NCBI RefSeq assembly: GCF_902686445.1
Contig: NC_062218.1
Location: 12,747,015-12,811,014 of the forward strand
Reading direction: 5' to 3'
Length of the DNA: 64,000 nt
Origin: Sciurus carolinensis
Taxonomy: Eukaryota; Chordata; Mammalia; Rodentia; Sciuridae
Both the position numbers and the translations under genes were made by a program. Every line of letters starts with the position of its first letter. The first letter of the stretch is position 1. Under the pieces are notes generated by a model. The model saw nothing but the letters and a program-made list of their open reading frames with translations, was not told the DNA's origin and did no database searches. Below, piece by piece: positions 12,126-25,950 of this stretch.

Positions 12126-15100
12126 CAGTCAGGCTGTGCAACTGTAACCACTGTTATCACTGCTCTTGAGAAGACAGCCAAAGTAGAAAGAAGTTGCGTT
12201 TTTATTGTTAATGTTACTAACTTCAATAAATCATGCAGGATCATCATTACTTCTGATACTAGTGAAATTCATTTTCATTTTTATGGGGATACAGTCTTTT
12301 TAACAAGGTTTAAAAAAACATTGTGGATTTGTACTGAGCTTTTTAAATTTTAAAGTGCTTCCACATATATTTTTAATTTTGTTGAGACTAAAGGAGATGA
12401 ATGTTGCCAGAAGAGATGGATGTGGCACCTCTGGTTAAGCATCAGAATAATTTGTCTCTTGACAGAGCCTGTCCCACTGTAGAAGGAACCCTTTGAAAAA
12501 CCTGACAGTTCCTGCCCATGGCCAGCATGGTTCGTGTTAAAAAGCTTTCCAAATCCAGCACTATTGACTGGAAACCCATTTTTACAATCGGGCCATTAAT
12601 CTTGCAGATGTCTTGGTGTGTTTGGTGGCAAATGGAGCGCGAATCCTGGTTTCCATCAGAAACTCTGATACCACAGTGCTGCACATTCTTGGCTGCTATG
12701 CTCCTGGCAGATGCTTCTGCTGGCTACAGGTCACTTTTCCTGTTTGTCTTTCTGCTTACCCAGCCGCCCTCTGCCCTCTGTCTCCTGACAGGATCACGTT
12801 CCGCAGTCGTCCTTTCCAACTCCCCAACCCACACGTCTCTCCGACTCAGGAGCCGTGCCCTTCTCAGGTGCGAGCTTGGAATGGAAAGGCCTGAGGTGGC
12901 AAGTGTGGGCTGCAGCAGCCGGGGCCACACCCCTGTGCGGGTGACCACAGAGGAGACCGAGGGGACAAGCTGCAACAAACAAGCAGGCCCCGGGGGCTTC
13001 CGGTCCACACCAACAGGACTGTTTGATTTGGCAGATGACTCTTTGCATGCTTTCGGATAAAGGAAAGTTTAGAAACAGTTTATTTTGTCAATAAGTCTCT
13101 TAATGAGCATAACAAAAACGCTCCGTGGTGTGAATTTTTCTGCCAGTGTATACAAACTGCAGGTGTGTCCAGGCAAAAATCCGGCCAAGTCCCTCCTGGC
13201 CCCTGAGCTGTGTGTCTGTTGGCCAAGGGACAAAATCACTATCCACATGAAGGCAATGATCACCCAGGGCCTGAGCCCTGGGAACCAGGGGTTGTGAACA
13301 ACATCACACCTTCTTTCAACAATAACCCAAGTGAAAAGTGATCCATGAAAATCTGAGTGATTCTGACCCAGTGATCCTACTCCATCTTTATGGCACTTTG
13401 AGCAAATGGAGCCCCATGCTGTGTTTGCTCAATGCAGCAAATATCTTAAAAGTCACCCAGGGCTGGACAAGGGAGTGATGTGTAGATGGAGCCAGTTTGG
13501 CCACCTTGCATTTTCACCTCCGGCCTTGAATCGTTAGACTTAGGCCTAAGAGCTGAGTTCAGGAAGATACGGACTGATGTTTCATTCCCGGAACGGAACA
13601 ATTACGTTACTTTATTTTAATCCTTAATATCAAATGTAGTGAAGACAGAAAAAAGAGCGCTAACAGAGATGAGCTGAAACTTTATAAGGTGAAAACACAC
13701 ACATGGTTCAGGTCTCACTGGGGCTTCCTGAAGAACAGTACAGGTGTATCGGCAGCTCTGCCATAGCCAAGCATCTGGCCTCAAATCTTACAGTTTTATC
13801 AGTTAAGAACAACAACAACAGCAACAAAAACACAGGTTCCTTCCCCCGCCCTTCAGCATAATAAAGGACTTTTGTTCAGTTTTTTTCCAAGGCTGTCTAG
13901 ATTTTGATCACTGTCCAAGCTCATGTTACCTTCATGTTGCAATCAAGGCTACAAAGCGCCATCCCTAGATTCTCTTTTTCCTAGAAGAAACTATGGAACA
14001 CAGGATGACACAATCAGACTCCTAATGGCACTTGCTTTTTAGCTTTTCATCCTCCATATTCTAATTTTGCACCATGAATAAGATACTTTATGTACGTTGG
14101 GCTGTCTGTGGGACCCGTGAAGGGATATAAAAGTGGAAGCCCATTCACTTCCCATCAGAGGCCAAAACTAACTCAACTGCAAAGAACCATCAAACCAACA
14201 TCAGAACCAACCACAGAAAGTCACCAGTATCGTCCTTTCTGTGCTTGAACCTAATAAGTGTCCTGGTGGCCTTCTCCAAGACATTCAGCCACCCCTCTAT
14301 GAGTGTCAGAGAGGGTCAGGATGAGTAAGGGAATACATGAGAAGTTCTTCATGTCTTAAGAAGGTGGCTCCTGTCCCAAGAGTGGCGGGGATTACACTTG
14401 CTTTGCTCCTCATCTATCAGGTTTGCTCCTGAAGAGACCCCAACATCTTTTATCCTCAACAAGTGGAGGGTTGGACCAGTGCGAGGAATTTCCACAGCAT
14501 TTAAATATAAGAGCTTCTTTTTTTCTTTCTGTATCAAAAATAAGGTTTAAAGATTTTAAAGAAGGAATGTTATGTCATTGTCACAGAATATATCTGTCTA
14601 CCACTTTCCATGTCAGCTTAGGACAGAAAGTTGCTTCTAAAAAACAAAATTGCTTCTGCTATGATTTTCTGGGAAGGAGACTGTTGAACATGGAAAAATC
14701 ACAAACAGAAATTATTTTCTGGATTCAGAGCTCCATCAAATTTCGACTTTCCTAATTTGGTTTCTACCGTATTAGATTTGGGATCCAAGGTAAATCGAGC
14801 TGATCATTTGTTGATTTCTAACAGTTGTTCTAAGGGTTTGTTTACTCGCCTGTTTCAAGCAAAATTCAAATGCTTAGGAATTTGCTTTGTAAGATGGTTT
14901 CTAGAAATGACGAATGACTTGATTTAGCAAGTACTGCATTTTCAAATTCTCTGCTTTAAAATTCTACTGATTTCTCAGGTTCAACGAGTTCTCCCTGGAT
15001 AACTAACAGGGCCGTGGCAGCCTTGTTCATCATCAGCCCAAGAGGAGACACCTAAAGGTAGCCAAGGTGCATCCTGGAAGGTGACTCCAAGGGCACCTAC

Positions 15101-18100
15101 ATCATGGAAAATGACTGGAGAAGCGGGATTTCTGAGGGAGCCACAGAAAAAGGACCCAGGCTGCCCCACATTCATGTGCTGTTAGCTGTTTTGTAACCCA
15201 ACAGTCCGACACCCTCCCTGCGACTGCTCTGCCTTCACCCCTCAGAACAAACATGCTTGGAACTGCCCCGGGAGCTTGGCGGGGGACGTATGTGACGGGT
15301 ATGCAGGATCCCTCACATGCAACACTGAGGCCACTACGGAGGGGCAAGCACCACCCCAAGGACACTGGCATGGCAGGTCTGAGCCAGTTCAACACTGTCC
15401 CTGGATTACAGGACGGTCTTGTGGCTCAGTCCTGGCCGGCATGGCTAGGCTTATGGGACATAAATCCCTTCTAGAATCTCCCCTAGGAACTGGCTATGTG
15501 TCGATCTGCACAAAACTGGGGGAACAAAAAGAAATGGATGGTCCACATATGGAGTGGGAAAGGCTTCAGTTCAGAGCGTCCTGAGAAAACACTCAGCTAA
15601 GTGTCTTGGGCTGGACTTGGAATGGGTCAAGCTGCGGGGCAGGAGTGGGAGTCTTCTGTCGAGCCCAAGTCTGAATGACAAACGTGGAAGAGTCTCCTCT
15701 GTTCACGAAGTGCTCCTGAGCCTGGCAGGAGTGTCAGGTCATGCATGAATGGTGACTATCCACCCTTTCTCTTCTCGGTAACAGCACCCAGAGCAGAATG
15801 TTCTGAACATTACAAGAAGTACACGTGAAGATTCTGAGATAGGAAACCCGTCCGCCCAACCACCTCTACCTGGGCATGCTCTGTTCCCTCATGGTTGTGC
15901 TGCAGGACCACTAAGCCTGCTGAGAGCTGTGAGGTAAGGGGCCCATGAGTTGAGCTGTGGCCAGATGCTGGGCAGCAACTGAGGTCCGCAGATGTTGCCC
16001 CCCAAGCATGATAAACGCCTGCAGATCAACAGCTGAAACTCTCCTGGGCCACTCAGCCTCCTAACAAAGTCTGTCCCACTGGGCTTCTCCTTTTATAAAA
16101 TGCACCAGACCCTAGCAGTGAGCTCCCTTCCCAAACAACCATCAGGGATTAGCCAAAGAGAAAAAAATAAGGAGCCCATCTCACTGTCACAGAAAAGACG
16201 AAGTATGAAACGCCAAAGCAAGAGCGGAGGAGCAGACCCTGATCAGAAGACGAAACTGAACAGGCGGAAGGAGGAAATTCAAGATAGAGGTGGGCTCTCT
16301 CCTCTTGTCTCATCCTAACAACCCTGCACTTACTTCCTCCATGTGCTCTAGGCTTGTTCTCGAGGTGAGGGAGGAGATGGACCATCACTACGAAAGAGTG
16401 GATAAGACAATCAGAAAGGAAGGACAGCTTAGGACAATAATAAAGTCCTGACTTCCAGTGGCAGAACTTCCACAGCATGGTTCACACAGTGGGCACTCAT
16501 TTTGCATACAGGGAAGTAGGGATAAGCTCTTTTAGATGCCCAAATGTGATCTTTCTGTACCAGATACTATGTTATAACAGCACCACAGTAGAGCAGACGA
16601 GTAAATGGACTGTGGAGCAGAATCACTTTGTCAGCTGGATGGCAGTGATCTGTCTCACCCTGCCTCGGGCCGGAGCTCTGGGAAGTCAGGCGCGACCTAA
16701 AGTCTACTTTTTAAACTATCCCGGTTGAATCTTATGTACCTTTCCAATAGTCCATACTCTCTCTGCACAATGAGCAAATAGGCTTGTTTTTTTTCAAAAG
16801 CAGAATTTTGTTCCACTTACTAGGTTTCTCTGACCTTACTGTTGACCTAAGGTGTTTCTAGAGATACACAGCATTTCAAAGCTTTTGCCAAATTTCTTGG
16901 CTACCAGTTTCAAAAGACGCAAACTTCCCTTCCTTCTCATAAAGACATTAGGCCATTACTGCTATTTCTACCTAAATTGCTGTCTTCCAGTACTCCGCTT
17001 GCTCTCACTTTGCTAAGCTTTCACGGTAGCTGTGTAGCCTTCATTAGCACATCTTAGCTACAATTCAGAGATCTGGAGAAACAGCAGGGATCAAAGGTAG
17101 CCTCTCTCTTTCCAACTGCCCAGGGAAGCTGGACCAGCTAGACACAGGTGCTGCTTAAAGACAAGACTCTTCCACCATTTCTGACCTTCTGCTTCACAGG
17201 GGCACAAAAGAAGCTTGCAGATTCGGGATGCGGGATGTATGTCGGCACTGTCCTCAGACTTTACGGATATGTCGTGTTCATTTTGAGTCTGAGAGTTTTT
17301 CTGTCTGTCATGTTCCCCCACTTTTCTTTATACAGAGCAATGCTTTTACCTTGGTCTCAGTTTCTGGGAGTCTTTCAGGGAAGATTGGAACCACAGGGTT
17401 GGTATCAATTTTCTACTTAAAAATGTTTCTTTGGGTAGGGGAAGAAATTCCTACCAACCTATCATATTATCAGTTTCTTCCTGCAATTCTATTCCTGCTT
17501 ACTTAAGCATGCAAGGAAAAAAAAGAAAGAAAGCTCTTTCTCTACATCTGAACTTTCAAAGAAGACTTTTATGAATAAGCTACCTACCCATTTACATCCA
17601 GATTAATGGTGTTGATAGGAATATGCTTTCTAATAGACCTACCCCCACACACACATTTTATTTTGGGAAAGAACAAAAGTGAGTATTGTTTTTACCTCTG
17701 TTTAATTAGTAAATGTGCCAAGAGTCTAGTCTGGATGAATAAATGAGCAGAGTCCACCTATCCTCTGCCTGAAACCACAGTATGGATGTCTGAAGGTGTC
17801 ACTATTGGCAGAAGAAAAAAAAAATTTTTTTTAAACCTATTTAGCTTCATTTAAAAAAAACAAGATAGCATAATATGAATTAAACAGAAAGATTTGTGTG
17901 TGTTTAGTTGTGTTTGTGCAGCAAGAGCTATCGTGGGATTTCCTTGTAAGATCGTAGTGTCTCCTGCCCCCACCACATGGTCCCAAGCTTGCAGGATCTT
18001 CTGAGCAACCTCCATGAGGACTTGAGTTGAAAAGAAGTCTAGTCCTCGGAGGTGCAGCACAAAGCTGGTGTTTCCCTTGGTCTAACCCTAGTTGAGGGAG

Positions 18101-21100
18101 CCAGGCTGAGCCTCATTTGATTCTCCCTGCACTGGACTCTCAGGTACACCAGAACCTTTAATGACTTAGAACACTGACCAAAGATCATAGATGCAAGATG
18201 ACCAACTAGCTACGAGTCAAAGATGATACATTACTATGCCAATTCTGCAAACATGGCCACAGAAAACCCCTGCCTAGGCTTCTCACTAACTCTGAACTTC
18301 TAGTAAACCTCCTATTTTGATGCAGCAGTGTCATGCTGCTAGGAAGTGGTTACAATTTTAAAAGTTTAAAGACTGTTACCTCAGTGTCTGAGAATACTAT
18401 TTCTACAAGTCAGGTACTTAAGGCAGCATTGCCACAAGTCACCTTGAGTTTTCCCTACAGCGAGCAAGGCCTCATGCACAGAGCACAGTTAACAACTGCC
18501 TTTATAGGCATACAGCCTAACAGCTAGTCAAGTCTGGGCTATGACTACAAGATTTATTTAAGAACTCATGTTATGCGATGCTGAGTCACTCTGTTTTTTA
18601 AAGGATTTGTCTTTGAACTGTTTCCCATGTGGGCAATGGAGTGGTGGTAGCAAAGCCCAGGTAAGCAACTGACTGTCCCTTGAGCTGTCTCCACCAGAGA
18701 TCACATTCACATCAGTCACCACAAGTAACTTCTGAGAAAGTATACGCATCTGACGCATAGTGGCATGTTCTGCTAAGAATGACACTCGGGCTTGGGATTT
18801 TCCAACGACAGTTTCACAGTTTACCTTGTAAGGTGCAGGGCACAAGCATTAGGAACTGGAAGGGAGCTGACAAATCACAAAAGGCACGGAGTTGTTGACA
18901 GAAGCACAAGGTGCGCTGTGTTATTTTCAACCATATTGGGGGAAAAGTGGACACCTCGAAATGAATGATGAAGAGGCCAGGAGAAAAGACGTAGGGGTCC
19001 CTAAGGAAAAAGGGGGCTGTTACTGGTTTTGAAGGAGCCTCCTTGCTGTGGAGCTGAGGTGCTCCGTGATGCCTGACTGCAGAAGACCCTGGGGTCCTCT
19101 GGGAGCCCAGGCTGCAGTAGATCAAGGAGCAAGTTCACAGGGCTGCTAGCTGAACAGGGGTTGCCGTCACGGAGGGCGCATCAGGGCCTCCTCTCTGTTC
19201 CTGGAACCAGCTCTGGCAGGCTGGGCCTTGGTTTCAGCAGTCCTTAGGCTCATAACTGCTGCCAGGGGCCACCTCAACTGAGTGACAGTCTACTGCTCAG
19301 GCTGCCAAAGGATGTGGATTGGCAGACCAAGAGTTGGTTTATTCTGCACCTATAGATTGGGACCCAGTCTCCTGACGACAAAGAGATTTTCTCCTAATCA
19401 GTGTAGGAGAACCATAAACTTTCAAAGAACCACTGCTCACTACATGACACTAGGAAAATGAGAACAGAAATTTCAATTGGTATTTCAATTTTCTTTTTTA
19501 AACTTATTGCTCCATTCAATGAACTAGAGAAACTTCGTCATTAATGTACCTTTTTGCAAGAAGCATTAATAATTATCAGGAAGAGAACAGTTTATTGTGA
19601 AGGAGAGATAAGTTATAAATTATTTTTAGTTATCTGTTGAAAGAGCTAAATTTATTTATTCCCCTTCATTTTGCCCCCCATCTCACTCCTCTCCCTCCCC
19701 CCAAGTAAACAAAGACCGATTGACAAACACGCTCCCAAAACCTCTAAATGGAGATGAAGGAAGAAAGATGTTTTCACTGCTGTCCAGCCCTGGGAAAAAC
19801 AAAAGCACATGGATAAATGTCATTTCTACATTTTGGGAAGTCACAGTGATGTCAACTGATTCTACAGTGTGGAGTCTGGAGTCCCAAAGAACCTGCCTGT
19901 CCTCCAGTCTTGGGGGAGCTTTATTTCAGAAGCACCTACTGCTATGTTTTCTAAGGTCTCGTTTTTGCATTAAAACAACAACAACAACCCTGAACTCCAT
20001 CCCATTTAAAAAATAATCTGAATTATTTCACAGTCTGTAAGTATTTTATATCATGCTCAGGGAAACCTTATACAACAGAAAACCTTCAAAATGTTTCCAA
20101 GGTTATGTAACCAATGATTTAATAACCTCAGAAAGGAAACATTGGTTTTAAAATAATCCCAAACAAGTAGGTATTACTGCTCTGGGTTGGGGTGGGGAGG
20201 GGCAGGGTTTAGTTTACAAACAGAGCTATGTTGTAAAAACATACGTGCTGATTTCTGCCCTCGTACCTCTGGATTTACGCCTCTACCCAGGCGCTAAGGG
20301 ACTGGCTCCTGCTAGGGATCAGCTTTCTTCTCTGCTAGACTTGCCCACAGGTAAGTCCCAGCTCTGCTTTCTTTCATCATGCCATCTAGACTTGGGGGCG
20401 GGACAGTGTTCTGGTTCTATTTCTGGGCATGCTCTTACCTTTGTGCAACTGTAAGTGATGCAACAAAGTCAAAATCCCTACAGCAGAGGGCTCCCCCCGT
20501 GCGATGTGAACTACATACAGCGAGTCAGTCCGCAACCATGGCTGTCCGCAATGCCTGCACCAAAAACTACCACAGCTCACTAAGCCGCACGGTGGGTGGG
20601 GGCTCTGTAAGAAGTATTGTTTGCTAGCTATGAGATTACTGTGACTTCAGTGTTACTCATGTCCAGATCTCATTGCTATGACAGTTGATGACACATTAAA
20701 AGCTTCTTGGTTTGGCCACAGTCGTCCGGAGGACTTCAAGCACAAAGCATGGCACAGAATGCACTTAGGGAAGACAATGACAAACACAGTAACAACCCTT
20801 CCTGTGAATGTTGCCTCTCACACCTGGTTATTCAGTCTGTGGAACCGCAGTTGGATGGGACCATCCTTCTGGCCCAGATGAAGATTTGTACTTGTCACTC
20901 AAACAAGAGGGCCATCCAGGAAGATACTGGTTTCATGGTCACCTGGATGTGCATGCTCAGGAGAAGCTGGTCTTCCCTGTGGCCCTTCAGGACTGGGTGG
21001 TCCTGAGCCCTCTCTGCATCCCCACCTGCTTTACCCTCTCCCCTCCCCTTGATGGACCGCCAGGGCTGACTTTCTCCTGAACAGAGAGCCCTTCTATAAG

Positions 21101-21184
21101 CCACAAGTCCCCTGACTTTATTCCCTAAGGTGAAATTGCAGCACACAAAACTCATGTTTCCTTTCACCAGAAAATAACTTCTCC

Positions 21185-21375
21185 GCCAGGCATGGTGGTG
21201 CATGCCCACGATTCCAGCGACTCAGGAGGCTGAGGCAGGAGGATCAAAAGTTTGAGGTCAGTCTTAGCAACTAATTTAAAAAGATCTGGGAATGCGACTC
21301 AGTAGTAGAGAGCTTGCCTAGCATGTGTGAGGCCTTGGATTCCATCCCACTACAGCAAAAAGAAAAAAATAAGAA
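21185..21375 (+). mobile_element. B1-dID dimeric SINE
   Basis: The left half is B1-like ('gccaggcatggtggtgcatg', 'ggctgaggcaggaggatc'). An A-rich linker joins it to an ID half ('gcgactcagtagtagagag') and an A-rich tail. Confidence 0.9.
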
Positions 21376-21737
21376 AGGCAGAAAAAAGAAATCTATTTCT
21401 CACCAAATACAAGAATAACTGTTTTTCACAGGGGCTGGTCTCACTGGCACCTATGTTAGGACCGGTTAGCAAATGTGTTCAGGCCACCACTAGCTCCCCA
21501 TCTGGTTCCAGATTCACACTGAAGGGAGCTCCTTGCTGGTGGGGAGGGAAGGAGACGTCCAACTTACACAGTAATGTGCTGTCAGCTTCTTGGCCACGGA
21601 CCCCGCGCTACGTGTGTGCCAAGGTGTGCGGTTAGGAAAACAGCTAATAAACCCTCCGTGGGGATGGAAGACAGGAGCCTCTGCGCTAGCCTTGGCAAAA
21701 TCACGTGGGGTGCCTCGTTTCTCAGGCAGCCCTTCGC

Positions 21738-21870
21738 CTCATTCACTCAAGCCCTCCTGAAGCTCCTACTGTGTGCTGAGTGCGATGGGTGGGAAGGTGG
21801 GATCCTACGGCAGCTCTGCCTTGGGCTCATGGGAGATGGGGACAGAGGTGTAACGTCCCGTGTAAGAGGG
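21738..21870 (-). repeat. L2 LINE 3'-end relic
   Basis: 'cattcactcaagccctcctg', 'ctactgtgtgctgagtgc' and 'ttgggctcatggg' match the reverse strand of the L2 3' end. The relic forms part of a chance open frame here. Confidence 0.5.
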
Positions 21871-22605
21871 GGTGCTGTGGCACTGCCCGGGAGGGTGGCA
21901 GAGAGCAAACGCAATGGCTCTGCCTCCTCTGGAGCCTCCTGCTGTGGAGAGAAGGCGTGCCACCCGGCGGCGACACGGGGACTTGATCTGAAGCTAATGA
22001 GTGCTTGGAAGGAAAAAAAAAAACCCTTTAAAACCCACCTGATTTATGACAAGGTGCCGAAAAGCAGGGAAATGGCCACGTCTGCCAGAGTCGAGGCGAC
22101 TGAAGCCCTGAGCTCACCTCGGCGTACTTTTCACCCGAGGGTTAGAGTTTCACAACACTGGACTCGAGTCTAGATGGGGAAAGGATTCGTGCTCACCTTT
22201 GGGGAAGGGCAGGGGGGCAGGGGCAGGCAGGGCGCAAGTCGCAGCCTTGAGCTCAGAAAGCCTAACCAGAGAGCGACAAAGGTGAGGTGACTGCGGATCC
22301 CCGAGCACCAGGGCTGTCCCACCAGCCATGCCGCGTCCTGTGGAGGCTGTGTGGAGGCCACGGCTCAGTGCGGCAGCAGGGACCTCGCTTTCTTCATTGT
22401 GATAGAGCACAGCTCTCGAGAGAAGAGGGAGAGGGGACTCAGGACACCTGCACCCACAGAAAGGAGAGGCCGGCTGGGAGCTGGGAGCCCGACTGCAGGC
22501 TGTCAGCAGCTCTCCGCTCTCCTGGTCAGGTCTCGGACACCAGCACCAGAGCCCAGATTCCCCACCAGGCTCAGAGAGGAGCCCTGTTAAGAAGCACCAT
22601 GCAGG

Positions 22606-22682
22606 CTGGGGATATAGCTCAGTTGGTAGAATGCTTGCCTCACAAGCACAAGGCTCCACTACTACAAAAAAAAAAATTACAG
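22606..22682 (+). mobile_element. Young ID SINE with 18-bp target-site duplication
   Basis: A short ID element with a pure A tail. It is flanked by the identical TAAGAAGCACCATGCAGG at 22588-22605 and 22683-22700. The A box (tagctcagttggtagaatg) is well kept; the B-box region is degraded. Confidence 0.93.
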
Positions 22683-22700
22683 TAAGAAGCACCATGCAGG

Positions 22701-24059
22701 GTGGAAGGGAGAAGGGCCTCATCTCGAAGGAGGGGAATTAAGGTGGTCTGAGGCCAGTGGACTTTCCAGACGCCCCCTCTGTAGACAGCCTCTGGGACAG
22801 CCTGCTCTGCTTCTGGGCAGACCATTGGACTGTGGAGGAACTACTGCAGTTAATGAGAATACACTCCACAAACTGCGAAGAGCTCTACAAATGTGAAGTA
22901 GGCACCAGGCAAGGAGGGTAATGCTCCTTTTGTGGCATCCTGAAACGACTGTCTACTTCCGCTGAACTAAAAAGATAAAAGAATGGGTTAAGTAATTGTT
23001 TTCTACACCCTCAGTTCAAAACTATTTGTCTTACATTGGAGATGACATGATTGATTCTTAAAAAAAAAAGTATGGCTCACAATACATATAACTAGAGATA
23101 GTCCTTGTACAAAATGGATATGGACCAGTTACAAAAAAGATTTTTCACTTACCAAATTCTCATTTTTAAATACTGAATTTCCTAGTATTTTGGGGACCTC
23201 TCACATTAAATGTTTCTATTGCCCTATTTTGCAAAAAAAAATACATATGCATATATGTATACACACATACATGCATATCTATCTGTTTATCTGTATCTTA
23301 ACTGAATGGAGATAACGGTAAGCCTAAACTGATGGATACAGGTATTTTAAAATTTTACTCTCACTAGAAAGCACAGCAATCACACACACATAGAACTGAA
23401 TGCCACTGAAGGGCTGGTTAAGGAAAATGAAACCCAAGATGGAAGTGGTAAGGTCCTTGGAAACTTGCCAGGCACACAGGACATGATTAGTTCACAAATC
23501 AATTACAGGGCAGGAACATGAATTTTAAAGTCCAAGTTGCTACCGATAGTGAAAATCAGAGCAAGCAGTTCTCTAAGAAATGGGAGTTACCTCCAATGCT
23601 AAGATATTTTAAGCTGCTTCACATGTGACTCAAGCAGCAGAAACTCATAGCTCCAATATTTTATACTGCAGCAAGTTACAGGCCATGACTGGTGACCCTC
23701 AAAAGAAGGTGCTTCCCTGCAAACGGCAGAAGGCACATGCTCTTTCTTATCTCACTTCCCATTCTGGCACACCCAAGCTGCCCTGGGTGCAAGACTAGCA
23801 GGCGAGCAGATGCCCTGGAATATTCTGTAGGGCACCCCTGCCCCCGAGACGTTCCCTCAGTCCCACCTGTGAATTCTACTGCAGGAGATCTGTCTCAGGA
23901 CCATCCTCCTTGCCTCCAAGTCGTGCCCAGGTACCCCTCTGGGAGCGTGACTCCCATTCCTCTCTCCGTTCTGAGCTTCCAAATGATCTTGATCACAGCT
24001 AAGAGTCTCGTGCATTTAGATCATCTCTGGATTTTACTTATCTATTTATTCATCTAGCA
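22701..24059. other. Intronic single-copy DNA
   Basis: No gene or SINE is seen. A small TA/CA-rich patch lies at 23237-23290. Confidence 0.55.
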
Positions 24060-24230
24060 GTACTGGACACTGAACCCAGGGTGCTCTCGACCACTGAGTT
24101 ACATCCCAGCCCTTTTTATTTTGAGATAGGGTCTCACTAAATTGTCCAGGCTGGACTTGAACTTAGGATCCTCCTTCTTCAGGCTCCTGAGGAGCTAGGA
24201 TTACAGGTGTGTGCCCCTGAAACTGGCTTG
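24060..24230 (-). mobile_element. B1-dID dimeric SINE
   Basis: Reverse-strand copy: the ID half comes first ('gaacccagggtgctctcgac'), then 'tttgagatagggtctcac', then the B1 half ('aggattacaggtgtgtgcc'). Confidence 0.9.
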
Positions 24231-25244
24231 GTTTTAAATTAATTCAATCTCTAAGGCCTTTGACACCAAACCACTCCCCACAAACTGCATCACCACCTTA
24301 TATGGTAATTAAAGCAACTTTTTTAAAAGAAAAAAACATAGGTATTTATCAATAATACTGCTTTCCCAATTACAACTATTCTAGCAGTATGGTTTGCTAC
24401 CACTACTCATTGTAAATGTAGTTTAATAACATTAGGGGGTTACACAACTACAGCAGAGTAGTGTAGAAACCTAATCACAATGTATAACATTATTTTAACA
24501 GGGAAATGTATTCCAAATGAATTTTATGTCACCAGTACTAAACTGTAGATAATACTAACAACAACCAACACCTAAAACAAAACCATAAAAGGAAATCCTC
24601 TAAGGTGAGTCCACTCCCTACTGTTTACAGAGCAAACATTTAATATACAGAAAGACAGAACAAACCAAGGAGATTGTAAATTTAATTCCAGATGGCATCT
24701 CTCTGCTGTCACCAGGCACCTGGTCCAACTGTAATATTATCCTTAGCAGAGCATGATGACGATGATGCAGATAAATTTGCTTTCTCCAACGTCCTAATGT
24801 ATTCCAATGCCAAATATTCACAAATAGTTTTGAATTTTCCTTATCATTATTTCATTAAGGCTTTGGCTGGGAACTGACAGTATTATAAGAAAGCGTTTTT
24901 ATATTTTAAAGGAACAAATGAATATTCATAGCATTTGCATTTAGGTAAAAAGAAGATCTAGAAAAGCTTTCATTTACATGGAAGGTACTGAAGTTGTTAC
25001 GGGGAGAAAGAGAAATCCAGATACTAACTATTTATTGTAATTGCCATTGTTCACTCTCCCTAATTTGCACGCAATTTAAAACATTTCACTAAACCTATTA
25101 ACAAATTAACAATGGTTGAAACAGGACTCTTCACTCTCACCCAACATTTTAAAAATTCAGTGTTAGGGTCACATACCCCATCCTCTCCCACCCCACCCAA
25201 GCCAAGGCAGGGTCCATTTGATTCCAGATTGGCTTCTCTGTCAG

Positions 25245-25950
25245 CTCCTCCTCTGCCTGACTCTATTCCAGGCTACTGCCATTTCCCTGGTGGTTACCAC
25301 ATACCTCCTAATTGGTCTCCTTGCCTGAGTCTCACCTCCCTCTAATTCATTAACCGCACTGAAACCAAAATTACCTGTGAGCACACCGCACCCTCCTGAG
25401 AACACTTCGGCATTCCACGTCGCTCAGGATCAAGGCCCAACTCTGCCCTGACGGGCCCTCCCAATCCAGTCTCCTTCCCCAGTCATCCTCACCTCCTGCC
25501 ACTCTCCTGGTCCTGTTCCTGCTCCAAGCACACAAAGCATCATTCATTCCTCAACCGGGGACATACTATCCCCTTCAGGTCTCAGCTTGAACACAACATA
25601 TCCCTAGTCCTTCAGAAGGGGTAAGGACGCCTCCGGCAGGATTCCAGAGCAACCTTCTGTCCTGTCCCTCTTAGCGCCAACCTTATTTGCTGTTCATATG
25701 CCCTACTAGATAGAGTTGCTATCCTTTTCCCAAATTATTTTTTAAAAAAATGTTTGAGATGGTGTTTCACTGTGTGGTCCAGGTTGGCCTCAAACTCCTG
25801 GCTCAAATGATCAGCCTTACTATGAGTAGCCGGGACTACAGGCATGTACCTCCACACCCGGCTCCCAAACTCTATCTTTAGTGCCTAGTACTGTGCCTGG
25901 GCCACTGTACATAGTTGTCCAAGAAACTTTTGCTGAATGAATGAGTTCTG
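25245..25950 (+). repeat. L2 LINE relic, interrupted by a B1 SINE
   Basis: Text typical of L2 runs from 'gactctattccaggct' through 'ggatcaaggcccaactctg' and 'tcaggtctcagcttgaaca'. It resumes after the SINE with the L2 3' end 'cctagtactgtgcctggg' and 'tttgctgaatgaatgag'. Confidence 0.75.
25752..25863 (-). mobile_element. B1/7SL-type SINE monomer inside L2
   Basis: Reverse-strand 7SL-like sequence 'tttgagatggtgtttcac', 'ccaggttggcctcaaactcc' and 'gccgggactacaggcatg' with no ID half. It is an older monomer. Confidence 0.8.

Larger units (their letters stand above)
9451..21184. other. Long intronic stretch lacking lineage-specific SINEs
   Basis: About 11.7 kb in which I find no B1 or ID copy. 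There are only MIR relics near 11665-11760 and 12003-12125 and one A-tract. No coding exon is recognised. The longest open frame (12518-13060, plus) overlaps frames on both strands and has no known domain. Confidence 0.6.

Noticed and set aside
12518..13060. 180-codon open frame, plus strand, in ANKH intron 1
   Set aside because: Other frames on both strands are also open here, the region is GC-richer, and no domain or family is recognisable. A chance frame is likelier than a gene. Conservation of the frame in relatives would change this.
21574..22722. 199-codon plus and 190-codon minus open frames
   Set aside because: The plus frame runs through an L2 relic, the minus frame overlaps a young ID SINE, and both lie in GC-rich sequence. 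Neither shows protein motifs.
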